DNA of 64,000 bases from AWTP1-13 sp963770295 (GTDB lineage: Bacteria > Pseudomonadota > Alphaproteobacteria > Rhizobiales > Hyphomicrobiaceae), in contig CAVYPA010000001.1 of NCBI GenBank assembly GCA_963770295.1, positions 124,001 to 188,000 on the forward strand, given 5' to 3'. Every line of letters starts with the position of its first letter. Positions within the stretch are counted from its first letter, which is position 1. A program made the translations under genes and the position numbers. This document shows, one piece after another, positions 9,983 through 18,984 of this stretch. The notes beneath the pieces are model-generated. The model was not told the origin of the DNA and searched no databases. It saw only the letters and a program-made list of their open reading frames with translations.

Positions 9983-11830
9983 TCAGCGCTTGTGGTCGGG
10001 CAAGGCCAAGCGGATGTTGAGCTCGCGCAATTGCTTGGCGCTCACCTCGCTCGGCGCCCCCATCAGCAGGTCCTGCGCCTGCTGGTTCATCGGAAACATG
10101 ATGACGTCGCGCAAGTTGCTGGCGCCTGCCAACAGCATGACGATCCGGTCAATGCCGGGCGCGATGCCGCCGTGCGGGGGAGCACCGTAGCTCAGCGCTT
10201 TCAGCATGCCGCCAAACTTGGCCTCCAGCACCTCGGGTCCGTAGCCGGCGATGGCAAAGGCTTTGTACATGATGTCGGGCAGGTGATTGCGGATGGCGCC
10301 CGAGCTGAGCTCTACGCCGTTGCAAACGATGTCGTACTGATAGGCTTTGATCTTGAGGAGGTCTTCGTTCGAGTTGGCGGCCTCCAGCGCGGCCAGTCCG
10401 CCCTGTGGCATCGAGAAAGGATTATGGGAAAAGTCGACCTTCTTGTCTTCTTCGTTCCACTCAAACATTGGGAAGTCGACGATCCAGCAGAACTCGAAGC
10501 GGTTCTCGTCGATCAATTTCAGCTCGCGGCCAATCATGTTGCGGGCCTCGCCGGCGAAGCGGTAAAACTTATCCGGATTGCCGGCGGCGAAGAACACCGC
10601 ATCGCCGACCTTGAGGCCGAGTTCCTTTTGCAAGGCCTGGCTGCGTTCCGGGCCGAGGTTCTTGGCAATCGGCCCTGAGGCCTCCTCGCCGGCGCCGGCC
10701 TCAGCCTCGCGCCAGAAGATGTAGCCGAGGCCGGGCTGGCCTTCGCGCTGCGCCCAGCCGTTCATGCGGTCGCAAAAGGCGCGTGAGCCGCCGCCCGGCG
10801 CCGGAATGGCCCAGATGCGCGCCTTAGGATCCCGCTCGATCATGCCGGCAAACACTTTAAATCCTGAGCCGCGGAAATGCCGGGTGACGTCGCTCATGGC
10901 AATCGGGTTGCGCAGATCCGGCTTGTCGGTGCCGTACTTCCCGATCGCCTCGTCGTAGGCGATGCGCGGGAATTGCGCCGTGACCGGCTTGCCGTTGGCG
11001 AACTCCTCGAACACGCCGCGCATCACGGGCTCGACGGCGGCGAACACGTCCTCCTGCTCGACGAAACTCATTTCCAAGTCGAGCTGATAGAACTCGCCGG
11101 GCGAGCGGTCGGCGCGCGCGTCTTCGTCGCGAAAGCACGGGGCGATCTGGAAGTAGCGATCGAAGCCGGCGATCATGATCAGCTGTTTGAATTGCTGCGG
11201 CGCCTGCGGCAGGGCGTAGAATTTGCCCGGGTGCACGCGCGAGGGCACCAGGTAGTCGCGCGCCCCCTCGGGGCTCGAGGCCGTGAGGATCGGGGTCTGG
11301 AACTCGAAAAAGCCGGCCGCGCGCATGCGCCGCCGGATCGAGGCAATGATCTCGTTGCGCAGCATGATGTTGTTGTGCAGCGACTCTCGCCTCAGATCGA
11401 GGAAGCGGTACTGCAGCCGCAGGTCCTCGGGGTAGTCGGGCTCCCCGAACACCGGTACCGGCAGCTCCTTGGCGGCCGACAACACCACGATCTCGCTGGC
11501 AAACACCTCGACGGCGCCGGTCGGCAGCTCGGGGTTGACGGTGCCTTCGGGCCGATGGCGCACGCTGCCCTCGACGCGGATCACCCACTCCGAGCGCACG
11601 CTCTCGGCGACCTTGAAGGCGGGACTGTCGGGATCCGCCACGATCTGGGTGATCCCGTAGTGGTCGCGCAGATCGATGAAGAGCAGCCCGCCATGGTCGC
11701 GCACCCGGTGCACCCAACCCGACAGACGCACCTTGATGCCGACGTCGGCTGCGCGTAGCGCGGCGCAGGTGTGCGAGCGATAGCGGTTAACGCGCCCGGG
11801 CTCGGAACCGCCAATTTTGCTTTCGGACAT
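9983..11830 (-). CDS. aspS: Aspartyl-tRNA synthetase (AspRS)
   Basis: This is a class II synthetase charging tRNA-Asp (in most alphaproteobacteria the non-discriminating AspRS, also charging tRNA-Asn). Order seen: an N-terminal OB-fold anticodon-binding domain with VRLSGWVHRVRDHGGLLFIDLRD; catalytic motif 2 in FRDEDARADRSPGEFYQLDLEMSF-like sequence; the bacterial GAD insertion around FRGSGFKVFAGM; DFPMFEWNEED; and motif 3 GIAPGIDRIVMLL near the end. At 615 residues it has the usual bacterial length (~590-610). The ATG at 11830 (MSESKIGG) begins shortly before the conserved YRSHTCAALR; an upstream in-frame start at 11863 is less likely. Only a weak AAGG lies upstream. Confidence 0.97.
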   Translation of the reverse strand: MSESKIGGSEPGRVNRYRSHTCAALRAADVGIKVRLSGWVHRVRDHGGLLFIDLRDHYGITQIVADPDSPAFKVAESVRSEWVIRVEGSVRHRPEGTVNPELPTGAVEVFASEIVVLSAAKELPVPVFGEPDYPEDLRLQYRFLDLRRESLHNNIMLRNEIIASIRRRMRAAGFFEFQTPILTASSPEGARDYLVPSRVHPGKFYALPQAPQQFKQLIMIAGFDRYFQIAPCFRDEDARADRSPGEFYQLDLEMSFVEQEDVFAAVEPVMRGVFEEFANGKPVTAQFPRIAYDEAIGKYGTDKPDLRNPIAMSDVTRHFRGSGFKVFAGMIERDPKARIWAIPAPGGGSRAFCDRMNGWAQREGQPGLGYIFWREAEAGAGEEASGPIAKNLGPERSQALQKELGLKVGDAVFFAAGNPDKFYRFAGEARNMIGRELKLIDENRFEFCWIVDFPMFEWNEEDKKVDFSHNPFSMPQGGLAALEAANSNEDLLKIKAYQYDIVCNGVELSSGAIRNHLPDIMYKAFAIAGYGPEVLEAKFGGMLKALSYGAPPHGGIAPGIDRIVMLLAGASNLRDVIMFPMNQQAQDLLMGAPSEVSAKQLRELNIRLALPDHKR

Positions 11831-12307
11831 GGAACGTGTTGCCTTGTGCAACGGGGTTTGCAACAGGGGGTTTGGGATCGTTTGCTGCGGAAAAACACAT
11901 GCGGGTGTCGCAAAGTCAAGGTTGGGTCGCGGCGGCCCTTGCGTTGCCGGGATGGGCGCTCGGAATCGCGTATGGGCTGGGCGCGCATGATGCCTATTGG
12001 CGCCGGTCGGACGCGGGGGACAGGGTGCCTGGGGGGCGCTTGCGTTTTTCGCGCCGCTTAAGACCGCCAGGTCTCGCCCGCGGGCCCCAGCCTCCAGTGG
12101 CTCCAGCCGCCAGCGGCCTGCAGCGGGCCAAGTCGGGGGCGGGCGGCGCGCTGGACTTGTCCAATTTCATGGGCTTGCCGTCGTGCGTGCCGACCCGCTG
12201 TTAAGCAACGGGCCCGGCGCCGCGCCCCGGGGCGCATCGCGCGATCCGGCCGGGCGGCCCCGGCGGATCGCGACAATCGGCGAGGCTTGGGCTATAAGGC
12301 GGCGCTG
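11831..12307. other. Divergent intergenic region between aspS and rnd
   Basis: About 477 bp separate the diverging start codons of aspS and rnd. The aspS side holds a 12-bp degenerate direct repeat: TGCAACGGGG at 11847 and TGCAACAGGGGG at 11859. Short open frames cross it, but none has a convincing start site, composition or recognisable domain. No clear promoter hexamers or terminator were seen. Confidence 0.5.
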
Positions 12308-13528
12308 ATGCGCCCGATCGTCACAACCTCAGAACTTGCCGAAGCGTGCGCGCGCCTTCGCCAGCACGATTTTGTTGCCGTGGACACCGAATTCATCCGC
12401 GAGCACACCTTCTGGCCCAAGCTGTGCCTGATCCAGATGGCAAGCCCCGAGGAGGAGCTGATCGTCGACCCCCTGGCCGAGGCGCTCGATCTCGCCCCCT
12501 TCTATCAGCTGATGGCGGACGAACGGGTCACTAAGGTGTTTCATGCCGCCCGGCAGGATCTCGAGATCGTCTGGACGCAGGCGAGGCTTATTCCCCACCC
12601 GATCTTCGACACCCAGGTTGCCGCCATGGTCTGCGGCTTCGGCGAGGCCGTGAGCTACAGTAACCTCGTCAAGCAGGTGACCGGCAGTGATCTCGACAAA
12701 ACCTCGCGCTTTACCGACTGGGCGCGGCGCCCGCTCTCCCAGCGCCAGCTGACCTACGCGCTCGGCGACGTCACGTATCTGAGAGACATCTATCGGCATC
12801 TGCGCGCCGAGCTGGAGAAGGAGGGGCGGGCGGGTTGGCTCGATGAAGAGATGGCCGAGCTAACCGATCCGAAGACCTATCAAACCTCGCCGGAAGAGGC
12901 CTGGCGCAGGCTCAAGCTGCGCGTCAAAAACCGCCGGGGCTTGGCGGTGCTGATCGAGCTCGCCGCCTGGCGCGAGCGGGCGGCGCAGGCTCAGGACGTG
13001 CCGCGCAACCGTATTCTGCGCGACGAGGCCCTGTTCGACATCGCCAATCACGCGCCGGCTAACGCCGCCGAACTGTCCGAACTGAGAACCTTGAGCGAAG
13101 GCTTCGCCCGCTCGGCCCGCGCCAAGGAAATCCTGGAAGCCGTCAAGCGGGGACTGGCGCGCGACTTCGGTACCCTGCCGGCCTTGCGCTCGGGCCAGCC
13201 GCTGGCCGCCGACAAGGTGGCCCTGCTCGAACTCTTGCGCGTGCTGCTCAAGGGCTGCGCGGCACGCGAAAAGGTGGCGCCGCGCTTGATCGCCGACGGC
13301 GACGATCTCGAACGCATCGCCGTCGAGGAGCACCCGGATGTGGCGGCGATGAAGGGGTGGCGCTACGAAATGTTCGGCCGCCTGGCCGAGCTCCTAAAAG
13401 CCGGCGCTCTCGCCTTGAAGGTTGAGGCGGGCGAGGTCGTCACCGTTGAGCTGCCGCCGGCGGCGCAGGCGGCAAAAGAGGACGCGGCGCCGGCCGCCGC
13501 GCCCGTGCGCAAGCGCGGCGCCGGTTAG
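12308..13528 (+). CDS. rnd: Ribonuclease D
   Basis: RNase D is a 3'-to-5' exoribonuclease trimming tRNA precursors. The DEDDy exonuclease motifs are visible: AVDTEFIRE (Asp26, Glu28), FHAARQDLEI (Asp), and the Tyr/Asp pair in TYALGDVTYL. An HRDC domain follows (RERAAQAQDVPRNRILRDE, then FDIANHAPANAAEL), also standard for RNase D. At 406 residues it matches the family (~375-400) apart from an Ala/Lys-rich C-terminal tail. I chose ATG 12308 (MRPIVTT) because AAGGCGGC lies upstream at ribosome-binding distance and the fold starts directly after; an in-frame ATG at 12287 would add seven residues. Its stop overlaps the convergent stop of the GST gene by 4 bp. Confidence 0.96.
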   Translation: MRPIVTTSELAEACARLRQHDFVAVDTEFIREHTFWPKLCLIQMASPEEELIVDPLAEALDLAPFYQLMADERVTKVFHAARQDLEIVWTQARLIPHPIFDTQVAAMVCGFGEAVSYSNLVKQVTGSDLDKTSRFTDWARRPLSQRQLTYALGDVTYLRDIYRHLRAELEKEGRAGWLDEEMAELTDPKTYQTSPEEAWRRLKLRVKNRRGLAVLIELAAWRERAAQAQDVPRNRILRDEALFDIANHAPANAAELSELRTLSEGFARSARAKEILEAVKRGLARDFGTLPALRSGQPLAADKVALLELLRVLLKGCAAREKVAPRLIADGDDLERIAVEEHPDVAAMKGWRYEMFGRLAELLKAGALALKVEAGEVVTVELPPAAQAAKEDAAPAAAPVRKRGAG

Positions 13529-14130
13529 GCCTGCGGCCGGGTTGCCTCGAAGGCCGGCACCGCCCGGGCAAAGCCGTCGAGCCAGGCCACCAGTTGGGGA
13601 TGGCCGGTGCGCCATTTGCCCTCGTGGCGAAAATCGAGATAGCCCAGGGCGCAGGCGAGCGTCAGGTGCCCGTAGTCGGGGCTCTGATCCCAGGTGGGCG
13701 GGCTGAGCTCGAGCCCAGCGAGGGCGCGATCGACCTTGCCTTGCTGGCGCTGCTGCCAGGGCTCATGCCACTTTTCTTGCGGCCGGAAGCGCTTCTCATA
13801 GACGAGCAGCAAGGCGGCATCGAGGATGCCATCGCCGAGGGCGCCAAGGGTCAGCGTTTTGATACGCGCCGCTGGGTCCTTTGGGAACAGCGTCGCGGCC
13901 GGCGCCTGGCCGTCGAGATATTCGCAGATGACGTGGCTGTCGTAGATCGCAAGCTCGCCCACCAGCAGGGCCGGTACCTTGGCAAGGGGATTGGCCCGAT
14001 TAATCTCGGGGTTGTCCGGAACGTTGGTGTCGATCGGGACCATCTCGATCCGATCGGCCAACCCCTTCATGCCGGCGGCGATCCGGACCTTGCGGACATA
14101 AGGTGACAAAAGGCTCGACAGCAGTTTCAT
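13525..14130 (-). CDS. Glutathione S-transferase family protein
   Basis: The 201-residue protein has a thioredoxin-fold N-terminal domain: MKLLSSLLSPYVRKVR with the Ser-Pro-Tyr-Val motif that places the glutathione-activating Ser, then NPLAKVPALLV (cis-Pro) and IYDSHVICEYLD (the SNAIL/TRAIL-like Ser that binds the glutathione gamma-glutamyl group). An all-helical C-terminal domain follows, with LTLACALGYLDFRHEG. Length and order fit bacterial GSTs. ATG 14130 is supported by AAGGGCG upstream; longer in-frame versions up to 14286 add non-homologous sequence. Substrate unknown; bacterial GSTs detoxify electrophiles or reduce disulfides. Confidence 0.93.
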   Translation of the reverse strand: MKLLSSLLSPYVRKVRIAAGMKGLADRIEMVPIDTNVPDNPEINRANPLAKVPALLVGELAIYDSHVICEYLDGQAPAATLFPKDPAARIKTLTLGALGDGILDAALLLVYEKRFRPQEKWHEPWQQRQQGKVDRALAGLELSPPTWDQSPDYGHLTLACALGYLDFRHEGKWRTGHPQLVAWLDGFARAVPAFEATRPQA

Positions 14131-14309
14131 GGCAGCGCCCTTTTTGCGGGAGACATGCAGTTTTGTCGCACGGCACGGGTGGCGTCCAGGCAGAAAGAGG
14201 GATGGTGCCCGGCCGAGGGCCACGCAGCAATCAGTTTCAGCGGGGGCGCTTGCAAGAGGGCGTCGTGCCGGGTGGACGGCCGCCACCGGGCGGGGTCGGC
14301 TGCGAGGAT

Positions 14310-15512
14310 CTAGCCCGCCACCACCGGGCGCAAGGAATCGACCAACAGCCGCAGTTGGACGTCGGCGTCCTTGAGGCCAAGCTGGGCGGCGAACCAGTCG
14401 TGCACGAGCTGGCAGATTTTGTCGGGCGCCGCGCGCGCCAGCTCGCGCTCGTCGGAGAACAGCTGCATGTCGGCTTGGCTCCAGCCAAGCGACGTCAAGG
14501 CGGTGGCGAGCGTCTCATAGTCCGTCTTGCGCGGCTTCGGGTAGACGCGGGGCAGTTTGCGCCCGTCGGCGACCGCCTCGAATACCGACACCAGCTGGGT
14601 TTGCAGACGCGCCGTGTGTGGCGAGCCCTGCAGCAGCGCGACAATGACGGGGCTGGCCTCGCCCTGCGAGATGAAGGCAAAGCAGGCTTCCGTACTTTGT
14701 TTGCGCAGCTCGGCGATGTTGTCATAAAAAGTGCTGGCGATGCGTTTCAAGTTCGGCAGACTGGCCGAGAGCGCGTTGTCGGTTTGCTGCCGGCGCAAGG
14801 CGACCAAGGCGCGCCCCACCTGCTGGGCAATCTGGGTATCGTCTTTGCTCTGCTGGGTGAGTGCCACGATCTCCTTCAGGCGCTCGCCATACCAGTCGGG
14901 AAATTCGCGCTTGAGGATGCGCCACAGGGGCGTTGCCTGCAAATTGGCGTCCATCTGCGCCGCGTCGGGTCCGAAGCCCCGCAGCGGCGGCACGTCGATG
15001 CCGTTGCGATCGGTCGCGGCCATCACGGAGATGGGTGACGGCGTGCCGAGGGCGCCGATCAGCTTGCCAAGATCGGCGCGCCAGACGTAGGCAAACCAGG
15101 CGCCGGTCAGAATGATGGCGACGACGAGCAGGCGCTTGAGCAAGCGCGCGCCAAAGAAGCGGCGGCGCGGTTCGAGCTCATCGTCGCTGTCGGCGACCGC
15201 GGAGGCGCGCTTGCCTGCATCGACCGCGCCCGGACGCATGGCATCCATGGACGTTGTGGCGACCGGCTTGGCGCCCGCCTGTGGCGGGGCCGGGGTTTCT
15301 TTGCGACCGGCTGCGCCGGCCGCCGGCGGGGGAAACACGACCAGCGCCGGGCGCCAATCGGAAAAGCCCTCGCGCCAGAGCAAGTCCGTGGGCTGTAAGT
15401 GGCCAAGTTCCACGAACTTGGCGAGCTCTGGGTCCGTGAGCGGCCCATACTGCTGGCCATCGCGAGCCAAGTACCACTGATGTTGCGACGACGGCGCTGG
15501 CATAACAGTCAT
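14310..15512 (-). CDS. GYF_2-domain single-pass membrane protein of unknown function
   Basis: This 400-residue protein has three visible parts. Residues ~12-57 form a GYF_2 (DUF4339) domain with QWYLARDGQQYGPLTDPEL and WREGFSDWRPA; these domains bind proline-rich or partner peptides. A Pro/Ala linker leads to a basic stretch (EPRRRFFGARLLKR) and one transmembrane helix at ~125-145 (LLVVAIILTGAWFAYVW). The basic side precedes the helix, so the GYF domain is predicted cytoplasmic and the ~250-residue helical C-terminal region periplasmic. That region contains FPDWYGERLKEIVAL and TEACFAFISQGEASP and has no family name I can give. It stands alone, convergent with nothing close. Confidence 0.8.
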   Translation of the reverse strand: MTVMPAPSSQHQWYLARDGQQYGPLTDPELAKFVELGHLQPTDLLWREGFSDWRPALVVFPPPAAGAAGRKETPAPPQAGAKPVATTSMDAMRPGAVDAGKRASAVADSDDELEPRRRFFGARLLKRLLVVAIILTGAWFAYVWRADLGKLIGALGTPSPISVMAATDRNGIDVPPLRGFGPDAAQMDANLQATPLWRILKREFPDWYGERLKEIVALTQQSKDDTQIAQQVGRALVALRRQQTDNALSASLPNLKRIASTFYDNIAELRKQSTEACFAFISQGEASPVIVALLQGSPHTARLQTQLVSVFEAVADGRKLPRVYPKPRKTDYETLATALTSLGWSQADMQLFSDERELARAAPDKICQLVHDWFAAQLGLKDADVQLRLLVDSLRPVVAG

Positions 15513-15699
15513 TCGAGCATCGGCTTGCCGTCAGGACGGCGAGGCTTCCCATTTTTTCCCAGTTTCAGGGCACAGATCCTCGGCGTCAATCGCCGAAGTC
15601 CCAAGGGGTTAGCGGCGAAGGAAGGCCGAGAGAAGGCAAAGCCAAGCCCCGGTGCCCGCACCGGCCTCCCCCTTCGCGGCGGAATTTGGGCGCCTTGGC

Positions 15700-15729
15700 T
15701 TGAACCGCGCCATGGCTGCACGTTATAAC
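15700..15729 (+). promoter_or_regulatory. Putative sigma-70-type promoter of ndk
   Basis: TTGAAC at 15700-15705 and TATAAC at 15724-15729 are separated by 18 bp, close to the vegetative consensus. The -10 box lies ~40 bp upstream of the ndk ATG, whose AGGAG ribosome-binding site is also strong. Confidence 0.55.
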
Positions 15730-15767
15730 CCGCGCCACTATAGCCAAAAAACGCTCAGGAGTAACGG

Positions 15768-16190
15768 ATGGCGATTGAGCGCACCTTGTCGATTATCAAG
15801 CCGGATGCCACGGCCCGCAACCAGACCGGCGCCATTAATGCCCTGATTGAAAAGGCGGGTCTACGCATCATTGCGCAAAAGCGGGTGCGCTGGAATAGGC
15901 AGCAGGCCGAGAAATTCTACGAGGTGCACAAGGCACGGCCGTTCTATGCCGACCTTGTCCGCTTCATGACGTCGGGGCCCATCGTGGTCCAGGTGTTGGA
16001 GGGTGAAGAGGCGATCAAGACATATCGCGACGTCATGGGGGCCACCGATCCGGCCAAGGCCGCCCCGGGCAGCATTCGCAAGGAATTCGCCGAAAGCATC
16101 GAGCGCAACTCGGTGCACGGCTCCGACAGCGCGGAGAACGCGCACCTCGAGATTGGCCTCAATTTCAAGGCCGAGGACATCGTCGGCTAG
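15768..16190 (+). CDS. ndk: Nucleoside diphosphate kinase
   Basis: Ndk transfers the terminal phosphate of ATP to other (d)NDPs by a phosphohistidine ping-pong mechanism. The 140-residue protein is complete and canonical: ERTLSIIKPDA at the start, HKARPFYADLV, and the active site NSVHGSDS with the phosphorylated His117. AGGAG lies 9 bases before the ATG and a good promoter-like pair sits further upstream. The gene stands alone: the GYF-domain gene diverges from it and a 447-bp gap follows. Confidence 0.98.
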   Translation: MAIERTLSIIKPDATARNQTGAINALIEKAGLRIIAQKRVRWNRQQAEKFYEVHKARPFYADLVRFMTSGPIVVQVLEGEEAIKTYRDVMGATDPAKAAPGSIRKEFAESIERNSVHGSDSAENAHLEIGLNFKAEDIVG

Positions 16191-16637
16191 CGCACGGCAA
16201 GGCCGCAGTCGGCCAGACCCTCTCGCGTTTGCGGGTGCCATGAGCGTGCAAGCCAAGGTGGGCACCTCGGCGGTCTTGGAACCGCTGGCCGACGCCAAAC
16301 TATATGCCTGCGCCGACCGGCGCGGGCGCGGAGGAACGCAAGGCTTGAGCGCAAAGCCTTTCTCGGCGCCATCCCCGACAGGGGCCGCAGCGCGCTCCCG
16401 CGTGATTGGAGGAGACCTTGACCTTTTACGCGCGCGGCCCAAGGCGTTCTGTGGGTCGGCCCGCTTTTCAAGCCGCAAGCGCACCATCGCGGCCAGGGGC
16501 ACGGGCACGCTGGCCGATGCGGCGGGAACCGGGGCGCTCGCGACCTGCCGATCATTGCCTCGGCGCGGGCATTTCTTGGCCATTGCCGCGAACTCGTTTA
16601 GCCTGGGGGCTGGGATCGCCGCCCCAGAAGGACGCCC
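16191..16637. other. Intergenic region, no supported gene
   Basis: About 447 bp between ndk and the molybdopterin oxidoreductase. Open frames cross it on both strands, but they lack ribosome-binding sites, recognisable motifs and normal amino-acid composition (Arg/Pro/Ala-rich shadows). I see no RNA gene, terminator or promoter that I can defend. Confidence 0.5.
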
Positions 16638-18737
16638 ATGAACGCCCAAGCCAAGATTGCGATTGGCCACTCGGTTTGTCCGCACGATTGTCCTTCGACC
16701 TGTGCGCTTGACGTCGAGTTGCTGGGCGACAACCGGATTGGCCGCGTGCATGGCTCGGCCGATCATAGCTATACGGCCGGTGTCGTTTGCGCCAAGGTCG
16801 CCCGCTACGCCGAGCGCATCCATCACCCCGACCGTCTCCTGCATCCTTTGCGGCGCAAGGGTGGCAAGGGCTCAGGCCAATTCGAACGCATCGGCTGGGA
16901 TGCGGCCCTCGACCTTGTGGCCGAAGCCCTGCTTGCGGCCGAGCGTCGCCATGGTCCGGAGGCGGTGTGGCCCTATTACTATGCCGGCACCATGGGCCTC
17001 ATTATGCGTGATGGCATCAATCGCCTGCGCCATGCCAAACGCTACTCGGGCATGTATGCCACCATCTGCACGACTTTGGCCTGGACCGGTTACATTGCCG
17101 GCACCGGCCGCCTCGCCGGTCCCGATCCGCGCGAGATGGCCAAGTCCGATTTGGTCGTGATTTGGGGCACCAATCCCGTCAACACGCAAATCAACGTGAT
17201 GACGCATGCCACCCGCGCCCGCAAGGAGCGCGGTGCCAAGATCGTGGCGGTCGACATCTATCATAACGGCACCATGCAACAGGCCGACCTGGCGCTGTGC
17301 CTGCGTCCCGGCACCGATGGTGCGCTCGCCTGCGCCGTGATGCACGTGCTGTTTCGCGACGGTTATGCCAACTGGCCTTACCTGGAACAGTATACCGACT
17401 GTCCGCGCGAGCTGGAGGCCCACCTGCGGTCGCGCACGCCCGCGTGGGCGAGCGCCATCACCGGGCTCAGCGTCGCCGAGATTGAGACCTTCGCCCGCAT
17501 GGTCGGCACCACGCCAAAGACCTACTTTCGTCTCGGCTACGGCTTCGCCCGCTCACGCAACGGTGCCCACAACATGCACGCAGCCTTGTGCATCCCAAGC
17601 GTCACCGGCGCCTGGCTGCACGAAGGTGGTGGCGGCTTCCACAACAACGGCGCCATCTATCACTGGAACAAGGCGCTGATCGAGGGCCTGGACGTGGTCG
17701 ACCCCAGCATCCGGGTGCTCGACCAATCGCGCATCGGCCCGGTGTTGACCGGCGATCGCTACGATCTCAAGGACGGGCCACCCGTCACCGCGCTGTTTGT
17801 TCAGAACATGAACCCGGTGCAGGTGGCTCCCGAGCAGCGCAAGGTCAAGGCCGGTTTCGCCCGTGAGGATCTGTTCGTGTGCGTGCACGAACAGTTCATG
17901 ACGGCGACGGCCAAGCTGGCCGACGTGGTGCTGCCGGCCACCATGTTCCTGGAGCACGACGACATCTACCAGGGCGGCGGCCATCAGCACATCATGCTCG
18001 GTCCCAAGCTGCTCGATCCGCCGGGCGAATGCCGCTCCAACCACGACGTCATCGTCGCGCTGGCGCAGCGCTTGGGCGCCACGCATGCCGGTTTTGCCAT
18101 GTCGCCGCGCCAGATCATCGATTGGACCTTGCAAAAATCGGGCTGGGGGACGCTGGCGGACCTTGAGCCCAATAAATGGATCGACTGCCAGCCGGACTTC
18201 GACACTGCCCACTACATTTCGGGGTTTCGCTACCCCGACGGCAAATTCCGCTTCAAGCCCGATTGGCAAAACGTGCCGGCGCCGCGCGCTAACGCCTGGA
18301 TCGTCGAGCGTGGCATGCCGTCGCTTCCCGACCACTGGGACGTGGTGGAGAAGGCCGACGCCAAGCATCCCTTCCGCCTGGCTACCTCCCCGTCGCGCGA
18401 TTACCTCAACTCGTCCTTCAACGAGATGCCGACCAGTCGGGCCCGCCATGGCCCGCCGCGCGTCAAGGTGCACCCGGAGGACCTGGCGGCCTTAGGGGTG
18501 GCGAATGGGGGGCGGGTGCGCATGGGCAACGCGCGGGGCGAGATCGTGCTGCCGGTCGAGGCCTTCCCGGGACTGCGCCGTGGCGTCGTGATCGTGGAAT
18601 GCATCGCCCCCAACGATCAGTTCGAGGGCGGCGAGGGTATCAATACGCTGACCAGCGCCGATCAGCCCGGCCCCTACGGCGGCGCCGTCTTTCACGACAA
18701 TCACGTTTGGCTCGAGGCGGCGCCCCCGGCGCGCTGA
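16638..18737 (+). CDS. Molybdopterin oxidoreductase (DMSO reductase family)
   Basis: The 699-residue protein starts with a [4Fe-4S] ligand set, Cys14, Cys18, Cys22 (CPHDCPSTC) and Cys51 (GVVCAK). Molybdopterin domains follow: SDLVVIWGTNPVNTQINVM, RLGYGFARSRNGAHNMHA, VLPATMFLEHDD, and a C-terminal dinucleotide-binding domain with SPSRDYLNSSFNEMP and GVANGGRVRMGNARGE. Cys144 in YATICTT is a candidate molybdenum ligand, but this is a guess. No twin-arginine signal is present and no electron-transfer or membrane subunit is adjacent, so it is probably a cytoplasmic, stand-alone oxidoreductase. Substrate unknown. It lies directly upstream of the sigma-54-driven urea operon but is separated by ~250 bp. 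Confidence 0.92.
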   Translation: MNAQAKIAIGHSVCPHDCPSTCALDVELLGDNRIGRVHGSADHSYTAGVVCAKVARYAERIHHPDRLLHPLRRKGGKGSGQFERIGWDAALDLVAEALLAAERRHGPEAVWPYYYAGTMGLIMRDGINRLRHAKRYSGMYATICTTLAWTGYIAGTGRLAGPDPREMAKSDLVVIWGTNPVNTQINVMTHATRARKERGAKIVAVDIYHNGTMQQADLALCLRPGTDGALACAVMHVLFRDGYANWPYLEQYTDCPRELEAHLRSRTPAWASAITGLSVAEIETFARMVGTTPKTYFRLGYGFARSRNGAHNMHAALCIPSVTGAWLHEGGGGFHNNGAIYHWNKALIEGLDVVDPSIRVLDQSRIGPVLTGDRYDLKDGPPVTALFVQNMNPVQVAPEQRKVKAGFAREDLFVCVHEQFMTATAKLADVVLPATMFLEHDDIYQGGGHQHIMLGPKLLDPPGECRSNHDVIVALAQRLGATHAGFAMSPRQIIDWTLQKSGWGTLADLEPNKWIDCQPDFDTAHYISGFRYPDGKFRFKPDWQNVPAPRANAWIVERGMPSLPDHWDVVEKADAKHPFRLATSPSRDYLNSSFNEMPTSRARHGPPRVKVHPEDLAALGVANGGRVRMGNARGEIVLPVEAFPGLRRGVVIVECIAPNDQFEGGEGINTLTSADQPGPYGGAVFHDNHVWLEAAPPAR

Positions 18738-18802
18738 CCGGCCGCTCCCAGCCGTGCCTGGCCCAGCGCGGTGTCTGGCTCTGATCGGGCCGCGGGCAAC
18801 GC

Positions 18803-18817
18803 GCCTATAAAATAGGC
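18803..18817. promoter_or_regulatory. 15-bp inverted repeat upstream of the urtA promoter
   Basis: GCCTAT-AAA-ATAGGC is a perfect 6-bp inverted repeat, AT-rich in a GC-rich setting, about 90-100 bp upstream of the sigma-54 promoter of urtA. It could be a protein-binding site or a small stem. It does not match the NtrC consensus. Confidence 0.35.
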
Positions 18818-18905
18818 AGCGGCGGCCGCCGCGCACGGCCTCCGGCGCGCCGACCCCCCGGCAAATCCTCACAATCGCCTCATCTTGCGGCAGACCCGCT
18901 CGGCC

Positions 18906-18921
18906 TGGCACGCTCGTTGCT
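18906..18921 (+). promoter_or_regulatory. Sigma-54 (RpoN) promoter of the urt-ure operon
   Basis: TGGCACGCTCGTTGCT matches the consensus TGGCACR-N4-TTGCW at every fixed position, with the invariant GG (18907-18908) and GC (18919-18920) 10 bp apart. Transcription would start near 18932, leaving a leader of ~53 bases before urtA. RpoN promoters need an activator such as NtrC, which fits nitrogen-limited induction of urea uptake. I could not identify the activator sites upstream. Confidence 0.85.
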
Positions 18922-18984
18922 CTTAACCACCTCTGGGGGGCCTGGTTGAGCCCTCGACCAGTCAACAGAGGTGTCTTGAAACCC

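Noticed and set aside
16003..16641. Open frame spanning the end of ndk and the following gap
   Set aside because: Overlaps ndk in another frame and has Arg/Ser/Pro-biased composition with no motif.
18738..18905. NtrC binding sites or a guanidine riboswitch before urtA
   Set aside because: I looked for GCACC-N-GGTGC pairs and for the conserved guanidine aptamer loops and found none that fit well.
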